A stretch of DNA of 64,000 nt from positions 33,261,978 to 33,325,977 of the forward strand of contig NC_092012.1 in assembly GCF_042242105.1 (NCBI RefSeq), given 5' to 3'. The stretch's first letter is position 1, and each line of letters opens with the position of its first letter. The notes under the pieces are model-generated. The model did not search any database, had not been told where the DNA came from, and saw only the letters and a list, made by a program, of their open reading frames with translations. The stretch is from Pempheris klunzingeri (taxonomy: Eukaryota; Chordata; Actinopteri; Acropomatiformes; Pempheridae). Below are positions 32,471-50,400 of this stretch, piece by piece. The translations under genes were made by a program, and so were the position numbers.

Positions 32471-35063
32471 ACTGTGAAGTCCTTCTTCCACACAGGTGGT
32501 GAAGCCTTTATCGGTGTTTGCAGAAGCTCAACAGCACAGTCAGAGGACAGCCAAGACTCCTCTCCACACACCGAGCACCCCAGAGGTACCACGGGACAAG
32601 TCTTCTTCTCACACTGCTTTGTTTTTACCCCGCCGAGCAGCAACTCACTGGGGCAACACCGCCACCACCTGGACGGGAGTGGGAGCACACAGACAGGTGG
32701 ACAGGTGGACAGACAGACAGGTGGTGGGAGGTAACTAAGCACGAGTACCACCAAGTACTGCACTAAATATATTTCTGAGGGACTTAAGTTGAGTATTTCT
32801 GTTTTTTACTATCTCTACTCACTCACTCTGCAATATATCTATTCATCTTTCTACCTGCTTTCTAATATCTTCTAATATATTCCCCTATGTATATTATATC
32901 GTTTCTATACTTCCTCTGTCTTAACAGTACACATATATATTTCAAATTCATTTATTTCTTTATATCTCCTCCTGTCTGCTGTGACACTGTGATAGGCCTG
33001 AACTCAGTGTGGCCACATTTCAGCAGGCTGATGATTACAAACTAAAATCATGGAGATGATTATCACGGCTGAGTGTGGAGGCTGAGCTAAAATCTTGTCT
33101 AATGTTTAAATGTTTCTAATGTTTAAAATTTAAACAATATATCACATTTGTGTTGATAAAAACTAGCATATAGCATCTGGTAGTTTAATGTCCAAAAACA
33201 AATTATATGATGAGAATCTTTTTTCTTAACCCAAACAAAAACTGATGAAACTCACATAGATTGTAATTATTGCTGTTTTGGATCCTTTTAATTGTTTTTA
33301 TTTTCTTTTTGTTGCTATTCATCTATAAATTTGGATGATAAGCAAATGAATAAACAATCTTTTTCTCTGCATTTGTTTATGTTTGCTTACCTACATGCTT
33401 TTAAAACCTTTTTGATCAAAGGCGACTTTTATAATTTTAGCAAATAAAAAACACTGACGAATCAGCGTATTTATGTGTAGAGTGGGTTTTATATTCCATA
33501 GTACGATAAGACAGTGGATCATTATAATTACAATGAATAAATAAAAATCCTTTTGTCTTTTTTCCTGTTCCTGGCTGTGACCATCATTTGGCACCAGCAT
33601 GATCGTTTCTTGCTGCTGGTATTGGAGCTAATGTGCCTTCCTAGAGCTTTTTGAACTCCCACAGAGGTGATGGCAGAATTAATTCAAAGTCAAGTGGCCA
33701 GATTGTGCCGTAATTCAAGTCCACAAGAGCCCGACGTGTGTTTAATGGGGTGGAAGTGACACCTATAGCTCATGATTTAAATAACTCTCATCACAATGAT
33801 TGTAATCATCAGTACTTGAAAGTGGATTTAAAAAAGAGGTCAGGGCCTCGGGCTGCTGCCTCTGAAGGCACTCACCTGCCCTCGTCTCCTTAAAAATATC
33901 TACTCTGAGCCTCCGTTACTATCTGCCACTTCTGGAGTCACAGCTTTCACAACACCCCTCACCCACATGTGACCCTCCTATTACACCTGTGGTACCTTCC
34001 TACCTCTGATCAGGGAGGTCGTTTCACCTCTTCGGTCACTAATCCATCCTCTCTTATGGTCCCAGATAACTGCATGTCTCCACAGAGGCTGGTGGTCCTC
34101 ACTCATCCAGATGTGGGTCAGATAATTTAACTAAAATGCACAAAATCACTTCATGAACAAATACAAGATAAACAAAGACAGAACACAATGTGAATAATCT
34201 AATTTGTGTTGTGATGTAAACCTGTTTTTTATTGTCCCTGCATGTGGACCAGTCCTCCTTAGTTAATAAACATCAGTGAGTTCCTGCTGGGTTTCTGTGT
34301 TTACATCCCGCTGCTGTGGCGGAACTAAAAAAAAGGGGGCAGGGGAGGGAGTTTCCACCCGGACCCGCATTGCTTGTGCACCTCCTGCACTGTGGTGTGT
34401 TTTGTGTGTACAGTTGATTTGGCGGTGGACTAATAGTGTCTGCTTCAGTAGCCTGCTCATCTGTCTGACTCGGTAAAACAAAATATTTCATTTCATTGTG
34501 CATATTCATTTATTTATAATTTATATATTTATACCCTCCTCGTCCGAGCGCGTTTTGCTGCTGTTGTGCAAATGTGCATGTTGTTAATAGATGTTCACCC
34601 TCAGACTCAGAACCAGTAAGTTCTCCTGTTATTGACTTTGCAGTCTGCAGTGTAAAAGCCTGCCTAGAATGAAACCTGTTAATTACTTAATCACCACCAC
34701 ATGACAGAGCAGGTTGGCCCTGTCCTGCAGCTTTCATGGATATCAGCTGATATCTTTGGTATATCACTTCTAACAAGCTGGTGGGGTGTCAGACCAAGTT
34801 TTATATATATATGTGTGATTGATGCACATTAAGTAGTGATTGGCATTCAGAGTAAAGTCACTTTTTTTAAAGGAAAAAATACCTAAAAAGCAATTATGCA
34901 TATGTAATGTAATAATACATAGAATGCAAAACAGCAAAAACCACAGTGACAAGTGGAGGGTAAGAGAAATCTAACAAAAAACAAAATCAGATGCTAGATG
35001 TTGTAGCTGTGTTCAGTTCAGACACGCTCAGCTGATATTTGACCTCTCTGTATCTCTGCTCAG
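32471..35063. other. Divergent intergenic region between eprs1 and tdp1
   Basis: eprs1 reads leftward from 32470 and tdp1 rightward from 35066. The first 200 bases above eprs1 are fairly GC-rich and presumably hold its promoter. The tdp1 translation start lies 2 bases inside an exon preceded by a splice acceptor (CTGCTCAG|GA), so tdp1 must have an untranslated upstream exon. A GC-richer patch near 34.30-34.56 kb is a candidate, but nothing there proves it. The rest is AT-rich with no gene recognised. Confidence 0.5.
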
Positions 35064-35065
35064 GA

Positions 35066-41130
<6,065 letters not shown>

Positions 41131-41182
<52 letters not shown>
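41131..41182 (+). repeat. (AC)n at the start of the tdp1 3' UTR
   Basis: A run of about 25 AC units begins 2 bases after the tdp1 TGA and would be transcribed in the mRNA. Confidence 0.95.
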
Positions 41183-41185
<3 letters not shown>

Positions 41186-41305
41186 CCTCTCTATTACTTT
41201 AAAACTGCTGTGTTTGTAACTCTATGTACTATGTCTAGATGTTAGTTGCCAGTAACATTTATTTTTATATTTTATACCACACCGTTGACTCACGTGTTTT
41301 CTATT

Positions 41306-41311
41306 AATAAA
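41306..41311 (+). promoter_or_regulatory. tdp1: Polyadenylation signal, tdp1
   Basis: AATAAA about 177 bases past the stop, followed by a TG/T-rich stretch (TTGTCCAGTTGTGATTTTGT) that fits a downstream element. Confidence 0.7.
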
Positions 41312-41516
41312 TAGAATAATGTCGTCATTGTCCAGTTGTGATTTTGTCTATTTCCACAAACAGGATTTACTTGTGAAAGGGCATAACTCATTAGTCAGGC
41401 CTCTCCAATTAAGAAAAAATGTGTTTTGAGGCGCAGTTAATTACCAAATTATAAGCAGCAGAGAACAAATGTATCCTTAAATGTGTTCATTTGGTAGGTG
41501 GGGACATATTTTGGCT

Positions 41517-42187
41517 CCAAGGGACAGTTCAGATTATTAGACGTGTGGCTGCATGAGGTACTTATACACAGTCGGTGTAGATGGTGGTCGGCAGGCTGCC
41601 AGTTTGGAGAAGCAGGCAGGAGGCAGGAGGAGGAGAGACACTGAGCAGCTCCCCTAGAAAAAGTTTAAGTGTATGCAATATCTAGAATCACTTTACCTTG
41701 CATCAGTTCCCAGACAGTTGATGGGAAACTGTAGCAGTTCACTCTTTTTCTTTGCTTGCCTCAGTGCCACCAGATTACACTGACAAAACCAGTAATTTTA
41801 CCTCATAGAACACATGAGTCGATGGTCGAACCACGCCGCGATCAATGAACTGTAATGATAGTTTTGATCCGAAATGACCATTTAAATCACCAAGGTCAGA
41901 CAATAAACCAGACAAACCGAGCGATCGAGGCAGCTGTCGACCAGCAACTCCTGTTTTCTGTGAAGTAAAATTACTGGTTTTGTCAACGGAGTCTTGAGGC
42001 TTGTAAGACTTTTCTTTAGGTGGCTGAAATATGTTTTTTGCTGCCTCGTTTCCACAACAGTGCATTCCTTAATCTCTGGGTCGGGACTCCTGCCTGCTTC
42101 TCCAAACTGGCGACCATCTGCCATAGCTAATACACCGATTATGGAAAAGTACCTTATACAACCAAACCATTTGAACTATCCCTTTAA
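41517..42187. mobile_element. Foldback DNA element with piggyBac-like ends
   Basis: The left end begins GGGACAGTTCA and runs through GTACTTATACACAGTCGGTGTA, GGTCG and CCAGTTTGGAGAAGCAGGCA. The right end is its imperfect reverse complement and finishes TGAACTATCCCTTTAA. TTAA is kept at the right; the left copy appears mutated to CCAA. Inside lies a second inverted pair (41763-41830 and 41921-42006) that matches the arms of the elements at 1, 49 and 57 kb. No transposase frame is present. Confidence 0.75.
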
Positions 42188-42919
42188 TGCAGCAGATTCA
42201 GCATCTTACTGAGTTTGCCTGAGATCCTGCAGGAACAGACCAATTCTTTCAAATCACAAACTGCTGTACAGCAATTTCCATAGCTGCTCTAAATATGCAG
42301 GTTCAGCAGTGTTTGTTCCTGAATATCATCCTGACGTCAGCTTTCACTATGGATGAAAACTGATTTGCAAAGAACGCTTTGTATCGTACGCACACTTTAA
42401 TCTGTTCACAGTTTACCACTTGTTCTCGCTCACAGCAGCAGATCTCAGTCTGGGCAGTCAGGATGCACAGCGCCGCAGGGGTTCGAAACTACCAGGCTGA
42501 TTATTGCGTTTGTGTGGTCTCCTAGTTGATTGGTCACTCATTAGGCAGCTAGAATGAAAACCAGCAGGACTCTGTAAAATGATCACATGTGCCACTGATC
42601 TAAGGAAAGAGAGGAGAACAGCACTGAAAGACCATGTTGTGTGTGATAATAAGTTAAAAAGATGCCTAAATGTGGTCATATTCATAGCTCTGTGGGTAAA
42701 GAAGTGGGCACAGAAGTACCCACAGAGCTGCAAAACATGAGCTGAATATCTAGTACAATTAGATATTCAACAAAATGGTCTGGTTTTAAATCTTTTTCAG
42801 TTTTGAACAAAACACTGGAGAGTCATCTACATGTTTGCACTGAACAGAAAATACAGCTGATAAAGTATAAACAGGTGAAAAATACATAAAAGTAGACATG
42901 GCTGGAAAACAACATAAAA

Positions 42920-43090
42920 ATAGAGGGTGGACAAAATATGAGAAACACCTCCCAGCGCAGCCTCCTGCTCGGTCAGCCGAAGCTGAACACCGTGAGCCCC
43001 ACATAAAGTAGGGCACCGCCGCAGGTACACTGTACCGGCCCGCAGCTGCAGCCAGGTGTCCCTAATAAAGCGGCACCTCCGTGAGTACAG
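42920..43090. repeat. Interspersed repeat fragment upstream of hmbox1
   Basis: GC-rich block containing GGTACACTGTACC and CAGGTGTCCCTAATAAAGCG, resembling fish hAT-type dispersed repeats and related to the segment near 12.42 kb. It lies directly next to the presumed hmbox1 promoter. Borders are approximate. Confidence 0.4.
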
Positions 43091-43129
43091 TAAGTTCTGC
43101 AAACTGCGACTCCCGTCGTTCCTTGCGTC

Positions 43130-43315
43130 ATTGTGTCAACATGGCGCCTGTCTACCGGACAAAAGGCGAATCTGTCTGACGGCGGATTGAAACCCAATTA
43201 GAAACAGCGGAGACATTTTGGGAAAACTGTCAGTGTCCGTGTGTCCCGGCGCCCGGAGGCAACACATATATGTTAGAATAAACATCCGTGGAGGCTCTTG
43301 GACTGGAATATTAAG
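43130..43315 (+). other. hmbox1: Probable 5' untranslated exon and promoter of hmbox1
   Basis: A locally CpG-rich block (GTGTCCCGGCGCCCGGAGG) ends in a strong donor, TTAAG|GTAAGT, at 43315/43316. It is the only such combination between tdp1 and the first hmbox1 coding exon, which itself begins at an acceptor. The transcription start is not determined. Confidence 0.45.
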
Positions 43316-44853
43316 GTAAGTTAAGTCCTGCAGCTCCAACTACTGCCGTCTTAACACGGTCCTGCTCCCCCGATACATTTCCTTTTCTCCGGAGGCTGAT
43401 AACTGAAAACTCCTTAAAAAATTCGGCTGCGCTGCGGTGTTTTACTTGGCGGTTAATGCTCACCCTACCATATCTGCTTCACACGATCTTATCTGAATAA
43501 TAAAGAGCTAATCTTTAATTCGGCATACACGGTGTTCACCATGAAACACTTAATCAAACACAATGTCAACTTTTCCAGTTGGTCTCTATTGCTCGCTACC
43601 GCGATGCACGGTGTGTTTAAGCATCGTGTACAATTACGGCGAACAACAGGGGAACTAGTAGTAACATGTACTGTTTTGTTGTGATTAGGATGGGCTAGTG
43701 AATAAGATCAATGCCGAATATAGGAGTTGTACTTCGTTATCGATAACACGTCTTAAGACACCCTCTATCGGGCATGCATATTTTACTAGAAGCAGGGAAA
43801 TATTAAAATCCTTTTTTCTCCAATGTGATGTCGGGGCTCTCCTGACATTTGGGACTACTACAGTGTTGTCTGCGGCCACACGAGCCAGCTGTTCCTTTTT
43901 TTTTGCAAAATTTCGGGTTACAATGCCAGTTAAAAAGTTGCAAACTGTAATTAAATGACTTCAGGCTATGTGGTCTGCTGGCTCTTGTCTGCAACCAGGC
44001 TGCAGTTTATGCCACGTCTGGTTAGGATCTTAGGCAGGTCACCAGGTTCAGGAAGAGTTATACAGTTAATCTTTGACATGTAAAACTTTTCTTAGAGGAA
44101 GGCAAACATGGACTTATTTGGGACAAACACACATTTGAAAATAGACACACCGAGGGGGGAGAGCCTGGTGTCGCCTGGTGTGTGTGGTTTGTTAGAAGTG
44201 GTGACACGAAGCCTCAACGTGGAGACACTTTCTTCAGGTGTTGCGGTGTAATCCTCCTGGTTCTCTGTTGACAGGCTCTCTGCTGCTCCACCGGGAGGTC
44301 AGAGGTCAAGTTTAGGTTGAGAGCAGCACCAGGAGCTGGTGGGCCTTCGGGGTCTTTCTGCAGGACACGTTGGGATTGTGTGAGCAGGAAGGGCACATTA
44401 CTATCTGAGAGGGTTTTACCCTGCTTGTGACTTCAGTCTGTGTGTGTGTGTGTGTGTGTGTGTTCATGTGTGCCCGCTCTCCTGCACTTTGTCTTCCTGC
44501 TGTTGCTGCTTAGCGGAGATCTGTAATGGAGTTGAGCAGTGTCGGTCAGCACTATTTGATCGCCAGTCCCTGTGTCCCTACTCTCACACATACTCTATCC
44601 CAGCCTCACACAACCACTCAGGCTGTCATACACAATGTCCGATCCAGTGCTCAGCAACTCTTCAGCTAACGTCATCCGCCATCAGAACTTCCAAATCTGC
44701 TGATATCTGCTAAAAGCTGGACCTCATCGTGTTGTTTTTCCAAAATAATCAGGCTTTGTCTCTTCCTTTATAATGATACAAGCTGTTAAGATGAGGAGTG
44801 CTCTGATGAGCTCCATTGTCTTTATGTATTGAGCTACATAACCTCCTATTATA

Positions 44854-45055
44854 AATCAGAATCAGAATTACTTTAATAATCCCCAGGGGGAAATTGCTTT
44901 TTGTTACACACAGCTCCAAAAGAATAAGAATAAAGTAATGATACAAATAATACCACTACTACTAATAATAATATATAACAACATGCACACTCAGAGTGAG
45001 GAGCTGTACTATATTATAATAATAATAATAATAATAATAATACAACACAGTAGTG
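44854..45055. repeat. LINE-tail-like teleost repeat
   Basis: AATCAGAATCAGAATTACTT followed by TAATAATCCCCAGGGGGAAATTG is a very common fish dispersed repeat, which I take to be the 3' tail of an L2-type LINE or a derived SINE. It is followed by ATA-rich microsatellite sequence. Confidence 0.6.
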
Positions 45056-46051
45056 AGTGTGGCTGCTGCAGAGGCTCTGTCACTGAACTGTGTCCACGAT
45101 CCTGATCATCATTCCACACAGTGTGAAAAATACAAGCTTAAACTCTACAGTGCATAAAAGTTGATTTCCTGCCCTGATGTGGATTACACATGCATTGCGG
45201 TGAGGTACGCTTTTGTCTGCCAGGTTTTGATAAATAATTTGTCAGATTCTTTCCTCAGGGCAGAAAGGAAAAAGGTCCGCCTGCCCCCTGGTCACATGGT
45301 GTCATTGTGCATCCAAAAGCCACTGTGTCTTCTTACAAGAGTAGCACCTTTTTGTGTTGGCCACTAGAGACTAATTTAGCAGATAGTTTAGGTCACAGTA
45401 CCCCTGTTTTCACTTATCAGACACCTGTCCAAATGTTAGAATATTTGTTCATTCAAAGGCACATTTTCTGTGTGTTTTGTTAATCCTCCACTGCTAAATC
45501 TTAGTTTTATTTTAAATCCACTGAATATGAGAATTCGCCGTATTCCAGCTCCCTTTTTTTGAAAACGACTTTTCTGTTCACTGGCTGAATAAAAAGAATA
45601 AAAATCTCCTTCATATTATTTGTCACATTTCAGTTAAGCAATATTAGAGTGTTGCTTTAAACTTTCCTTGCATGCTCCGCCGTGGTCGGAGAAATGCTGC
45701 GTAAACGACATATAGTTTGGTTTGAAAGCAGATTACAAGGAAGCTGTATAATGTTTGGCTTTGCATAGTGGCAGATGAGGAGCTAAATGTAATATTTATT
45801 TAATAATTACAGCAGGTTTGTGAAGAATTTCACCAGAATTTGACCATTTCACTTCTTCCAGTGCAGATTTTATTGTCAGTTTGCAACAAAATGGAGACAA
45901 AATGGTCGAGATGATCACGTTGCCATAATTTTGCAGTCCTGTATCGATCCTATATATCAGTCTAACTTTAAACTGTGTGACTCATCCTCTGCAGCAGAAA
46001 GTATGGAGCTTGGCTGCCTGAGATGTAAATTTTTCTTGGCATTCTTCCCGA

Positions 46052-46148
<97 letters not shown>
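46052..46148. repeat. (AC)n microsatellite
   Basis: An uninterrupted AC run of nearly 100 bases in the presumed hmbox1 intron 1. Confidence 0.97.
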
Positions 46149-46150
<2 letters not shown>

Positions 46151-47486
46151 GTCCTCACCCTCCTTCTCTATATAAGTGTTGACATGTCTGCTGACTTTGA
46201 TTCACTGCTGTGGCCTGTTTCTTCTTCCCTGCATCAGAGAGAAAAGCATCAAGGCAGATGTGTTAACTCATCTCTCTGTTTATCTCCCTCTCTTCCTCTC
46301 ACCTCTGTGCAGTGACTTTTATTTTGACACATTAGTTTTTTTTTGGAAATGACAGAAAATCAGTACACATTTAAGAGTACATGTTGTATCGGAATACTAT
46401 TATAGACGGGAAACAAGTCATGCTTTGCCTCGTTGAAGTGAGCTTGTATTTGGTTTGAAAGCATTCCATACATCACATTATTTGGGTAACATTATATGAG
46501 TATTGGGGTTGAAAATGTACCATCATAAAAGCCTTATTTATTCTGGATGAATGCACTTCATATCTGGATAGCAGCTGCTGAGCTCTGATGTCTTACTGTG
46601 AGTGTGTGTGTGTGTCTGTGTGCTGTAAATCTGCAGGCAGGAAGCTCACAGATGTGACTCCACTTCCATTTTTTTCCTGTGGTTGTATCATTGGTGGGTT
46701 TTCCTTCGGGGACGTGAAGGGTAGAGAAAGGTCACCAGTGAGCTAAAAAATGAGTCATGTAACAATCACAAAAAACGTAGATTCATGTCTGACACTATTT
46801 TTAGCTGTACTTGTGTGCGATAGTCACTCAGTCTATTTGCATTCTTTACTTGCTTCTCTACAGTATGTAGTAGTTTTCTTTATCACTGATGTTTAAACTC
46901 GCTCATGCACGAGAATTCACCGAAAATGACGCTTGCACACACTGGACGTGATGTGGAAGATAAAAAGGCAGCGCGTTTCACGCAACGCAGAAGATAACTT
47001 TTCTGCCTAAAGTTTAGTGCTACCATGCCGGACAGGATCGATCGATCGACACGTCTTATTTTGAACTGAGCGGAGTTGATAACATCCATGTAAACGACGT
47101 GGACCCTCGCCTAAAAACATGTCTTCACAGTGCATCACAGTTAATGTGGTATGTTTTTAATGATAGATTCTACTCTGCAGAGTAACTATTACCCAAAGCT
47201 GTCATTATTAAAATGGATTAAAATGTACATTTCCCTCCAAAACGTAGGGGACTGAAATCTAACAAACACCACTGCTTCAAACCTTTACAGCAATTTACAG
47301 CGCTTCAGTAAATGAACTGAGTTTCTTTTCATGTGGTTTTCCCAACAATAATAGGCCGAATAATGATTATAATCAAATGATAGAAATGAATATTAGACAT
47401 ACACAGGAAGACCGTATGTAAGTAAAAGTACTTTTTAAAAATGTGGCTTGCCTGATCGTGATGGTGCTGTTATGATCTCCTCCAGG

Positions 47487-50400
47487 ATGTTCCAGCAGTG
47501 TGAGGAGCCTCGTTTCACCATCGAGCAGATTGACCTCCTCCAGAGGCTGCGGAGGACCGGGATCACGCAGGCGGAGGTCCTTCATGCCCTGGACACCCTG
47601 GACCACCTGGACCGGAAGCATGGACACAAGCTGACCCACAAACCTTCCTACCCCTCGTCTTCTTCCAACAACGTCGCCGCCTCTTCCTCCATGACCTCCA
47701 CCGCCACTCAGACAAGCTTCCCTGACAACCGACTCTCACTGTCTCCTAATAACAACTTCGACACCACCTCCCCGCCTCTACCGATTCCAGTAGCCTCACC
47801 TGTCGTCATGGCAGCGGTAGCTCAGAACGGCCTAGTTGCCGTCACCAATGGGAAGCTGTCGCCGCCCCGCTTTCCTCTCGGTGTTGTTAGTGGCAGCGTG
47901 ACGGCACCGGGCTACGGGTTTGAGACCAGCGAAGAGGACATCGATGTTGATGACAAAGTGGAGGACTTGATGAGGTAAGACCAGACTAACGTGGACTTAA
48001 CTTAGACCAGAACTAACGAGAGCAGGAAGAAAAACCAGACCAGCTCAGAGCACATCAGGTGTTCAGGTATTTTGATGGTTAATTGAAATATTGTTTTCAT
48101 GCAACACTATCTGACAACAGTGTTGCATCATGTTTAAGTACACAGCCAGTAAAAACAATGCAAGTTCCCACTGACAAGCTCCGGGAAAACAAAAAATATT
48201 GTTGGAAACACTTTTGATTGAGCACAAATTTCACCTTTTTGTTTTGCTCGTCCAAGTGTGTTTTCAAGTGCAGCATCCTCTTCTCCTCATACTACATCGT
48301 CCACAAGAGAGCAAACAAGAATGTTATTCAACTGTAAAATGTCCTGCCCTTTACATTTCTTAGTTGCAATTAAAGTTAAAACGTATCTTTAATAGGTTGT
48401 GTAAAGCGAAATAAATGTTGCTGATATCCATATTTAAGGGGAAAAACCTGCTAAATGGATATGGGCCCCTGTATTGGTTGGACTATACAGCAGTCGTCAC
48501 TGTGGTTACCTTACCTCACCTTGTTGCAGACAGCATTGAAGAAACTGGACAAAGTCTCGAGCACCAATTGCATTTAGAGCCTCCAGATTACAAGTAAAGT
48601 CTCTACGGTTTCTTGCAACCTTGACATAATTGCATATTGCTGTCAAAAGGGTCTGTGTGCTTTTGAACCCAGATCGCTGCAGCGCAGAGCAGGTGTTAAT
48701 ACAGAGGGCCTGATGGGCCATGAGCCGGCCTGAAGCTCATACTGAATCTGAATATGACACTGGGATTACTACATACGCTCACACATACTGTACACACACA
48801 CACACACACACTAGAGCCTCTCATCTGCAGTCTGCAATCAGACGGCAGCAATCAGAGCGGTATTGATTTGAGGGTGTGTGAAGATGAAATCAAACCAGAA
48901 AAAGAGCCGCAAATATGGCAGCAGGCTCAGATACGTGCACATATTCAGCCTCAACAGCTACTGCCATTAAATGACAACTCCAGTTTTTTGTTTTTTTTTT
49001 TTAAACCTGGGTCCCATTTTTGCATATTTTAGGTCCAAAGCAAGATTTTGAAATGTCAGGAGTGGGCTGTGAACAGCAGACAGTGGCTGTAACATAATCC
49101 TTTGGGGCAAGTGTGCCTGTCAAAGCATGCTGATTAAAAGTGCTTGTTCTTGCCACTGACGGGCTCAGGTTGTTGGTGTCTGACAGCATTATGGGATGGG
49201 TCCCTACAGAGATAGACCTGGGAGATAAATTTTGTTTAACCATAAACAGCCATTATGTTGCTCTCTTCAAAGGCACCAGATTCCATTGACAAAAACAGTA
49301 ATTTTACCTCCTAAACACTGGAGTTGCTGGTCTACTGCTGCCTCAATCGGTTCGTTTGTTTGTGTTACTGTGTGTTACGCAAATACTGCGATGGATCAAT
49401 AAATATAACAACAATAACAATAAAACCAAACTAACCAGTCAATGTAGACCAGTGAGGTGAGTTTTTATCAATGGAGTCTGGTGGCTTTGAGTAATATAAC
49501 GCCTGTTTGTGGTAAAACCAGAAGGATCTTCCAGGTCTCTCTCTGTAGGGATCCTTTCCATAACGCTGTCTGACACTTAGAATAACACTCTGAGCCTGTC
49601 AGCGGCTAAAACAAGCACTTTCAGTGGACCTACTGTGATCAGATGCTGTTGTCCATTGCGGCTGCAGACTGAGGTGATCGACTGGACCACAGCGTCATTT
49701 TGAACCCCTAAAATAGGGCCAGTTTTCAGAATAGCGGTTGTCTTTAAATGTCTGTGTGGGTTGCAGCGTTACGGCTCGTGGAAGTACAATGGCTGTTATT
49801 TCGTGCCAGTAATTCTCCTCTCTGCTTGTAGGAGGGACAGTGCTGTGATCAAAGAGGAGATTAAGTCCTTTCTGGCGAACAGGCGGATCTCCCAGGCTGT
49901 GGTTGCTCAGGTAACAGGTGAGTATCTACTTCATCTGTCATCACTTCAACCAGACCCACAAATCACCATTTGGAAGAGTTGGCATGCCGGCACGCATCCA
50001 GCCTGCTGACAGCACAGATCTCACTCTTTTTCTCCTCCTCCTCCTCCTCCTCCTCCTCCAGGGATCAGTCAGAGCCGGATCTCCCACTGGCTCTTGCAGC
50101 AGGGATCAGACCTCAGCGAGCAGAAGAAAAGAGCCTTCTTCCGCTGGTACCAGCTGGAAAAGACCAACCCTGGTAAAACCGTCCTCCATAATCAGGCCTG
50201 CATCTCCTGCATGACTTCCCGCTCTTCCACCTGTGAAGAAATGCTGTAAAATGAAAGGGATAACATGTTAACAGTAACCAGTGAGCCGCACTGAATGCAT
50301 GACTGGAGTTTCTTAACACTGAATCAGGCCATTCAGACACTGGAGGACGATCCTGTCGATGTCTCCTCGAGTAGAGTTTTAGTCACAGGTTTGCAGCTGA

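Larger units (their letters stand above)
43316..47485 (+). other. Probable first intron of hmbox1
   Basis: The interval runs from the donor at 43316 to the acceptor CTCCTCCAG before 47486. It holds a (TG)n near 44.44-44.46 kb, an (ATA)n near 45.02-45.04 kb, a dispersed repeat at 44.85-45.06 kb and a long (AC)n at 46.05-46.15 kb. No other gene was recognised. Confidence 0.45.

Noticed and set aside
45957-46182. Frames of repeated Cys-Val or Thr-His
   Set aside because: Produced entirely by the (AC)n tract at 46.05-46.15 kb.
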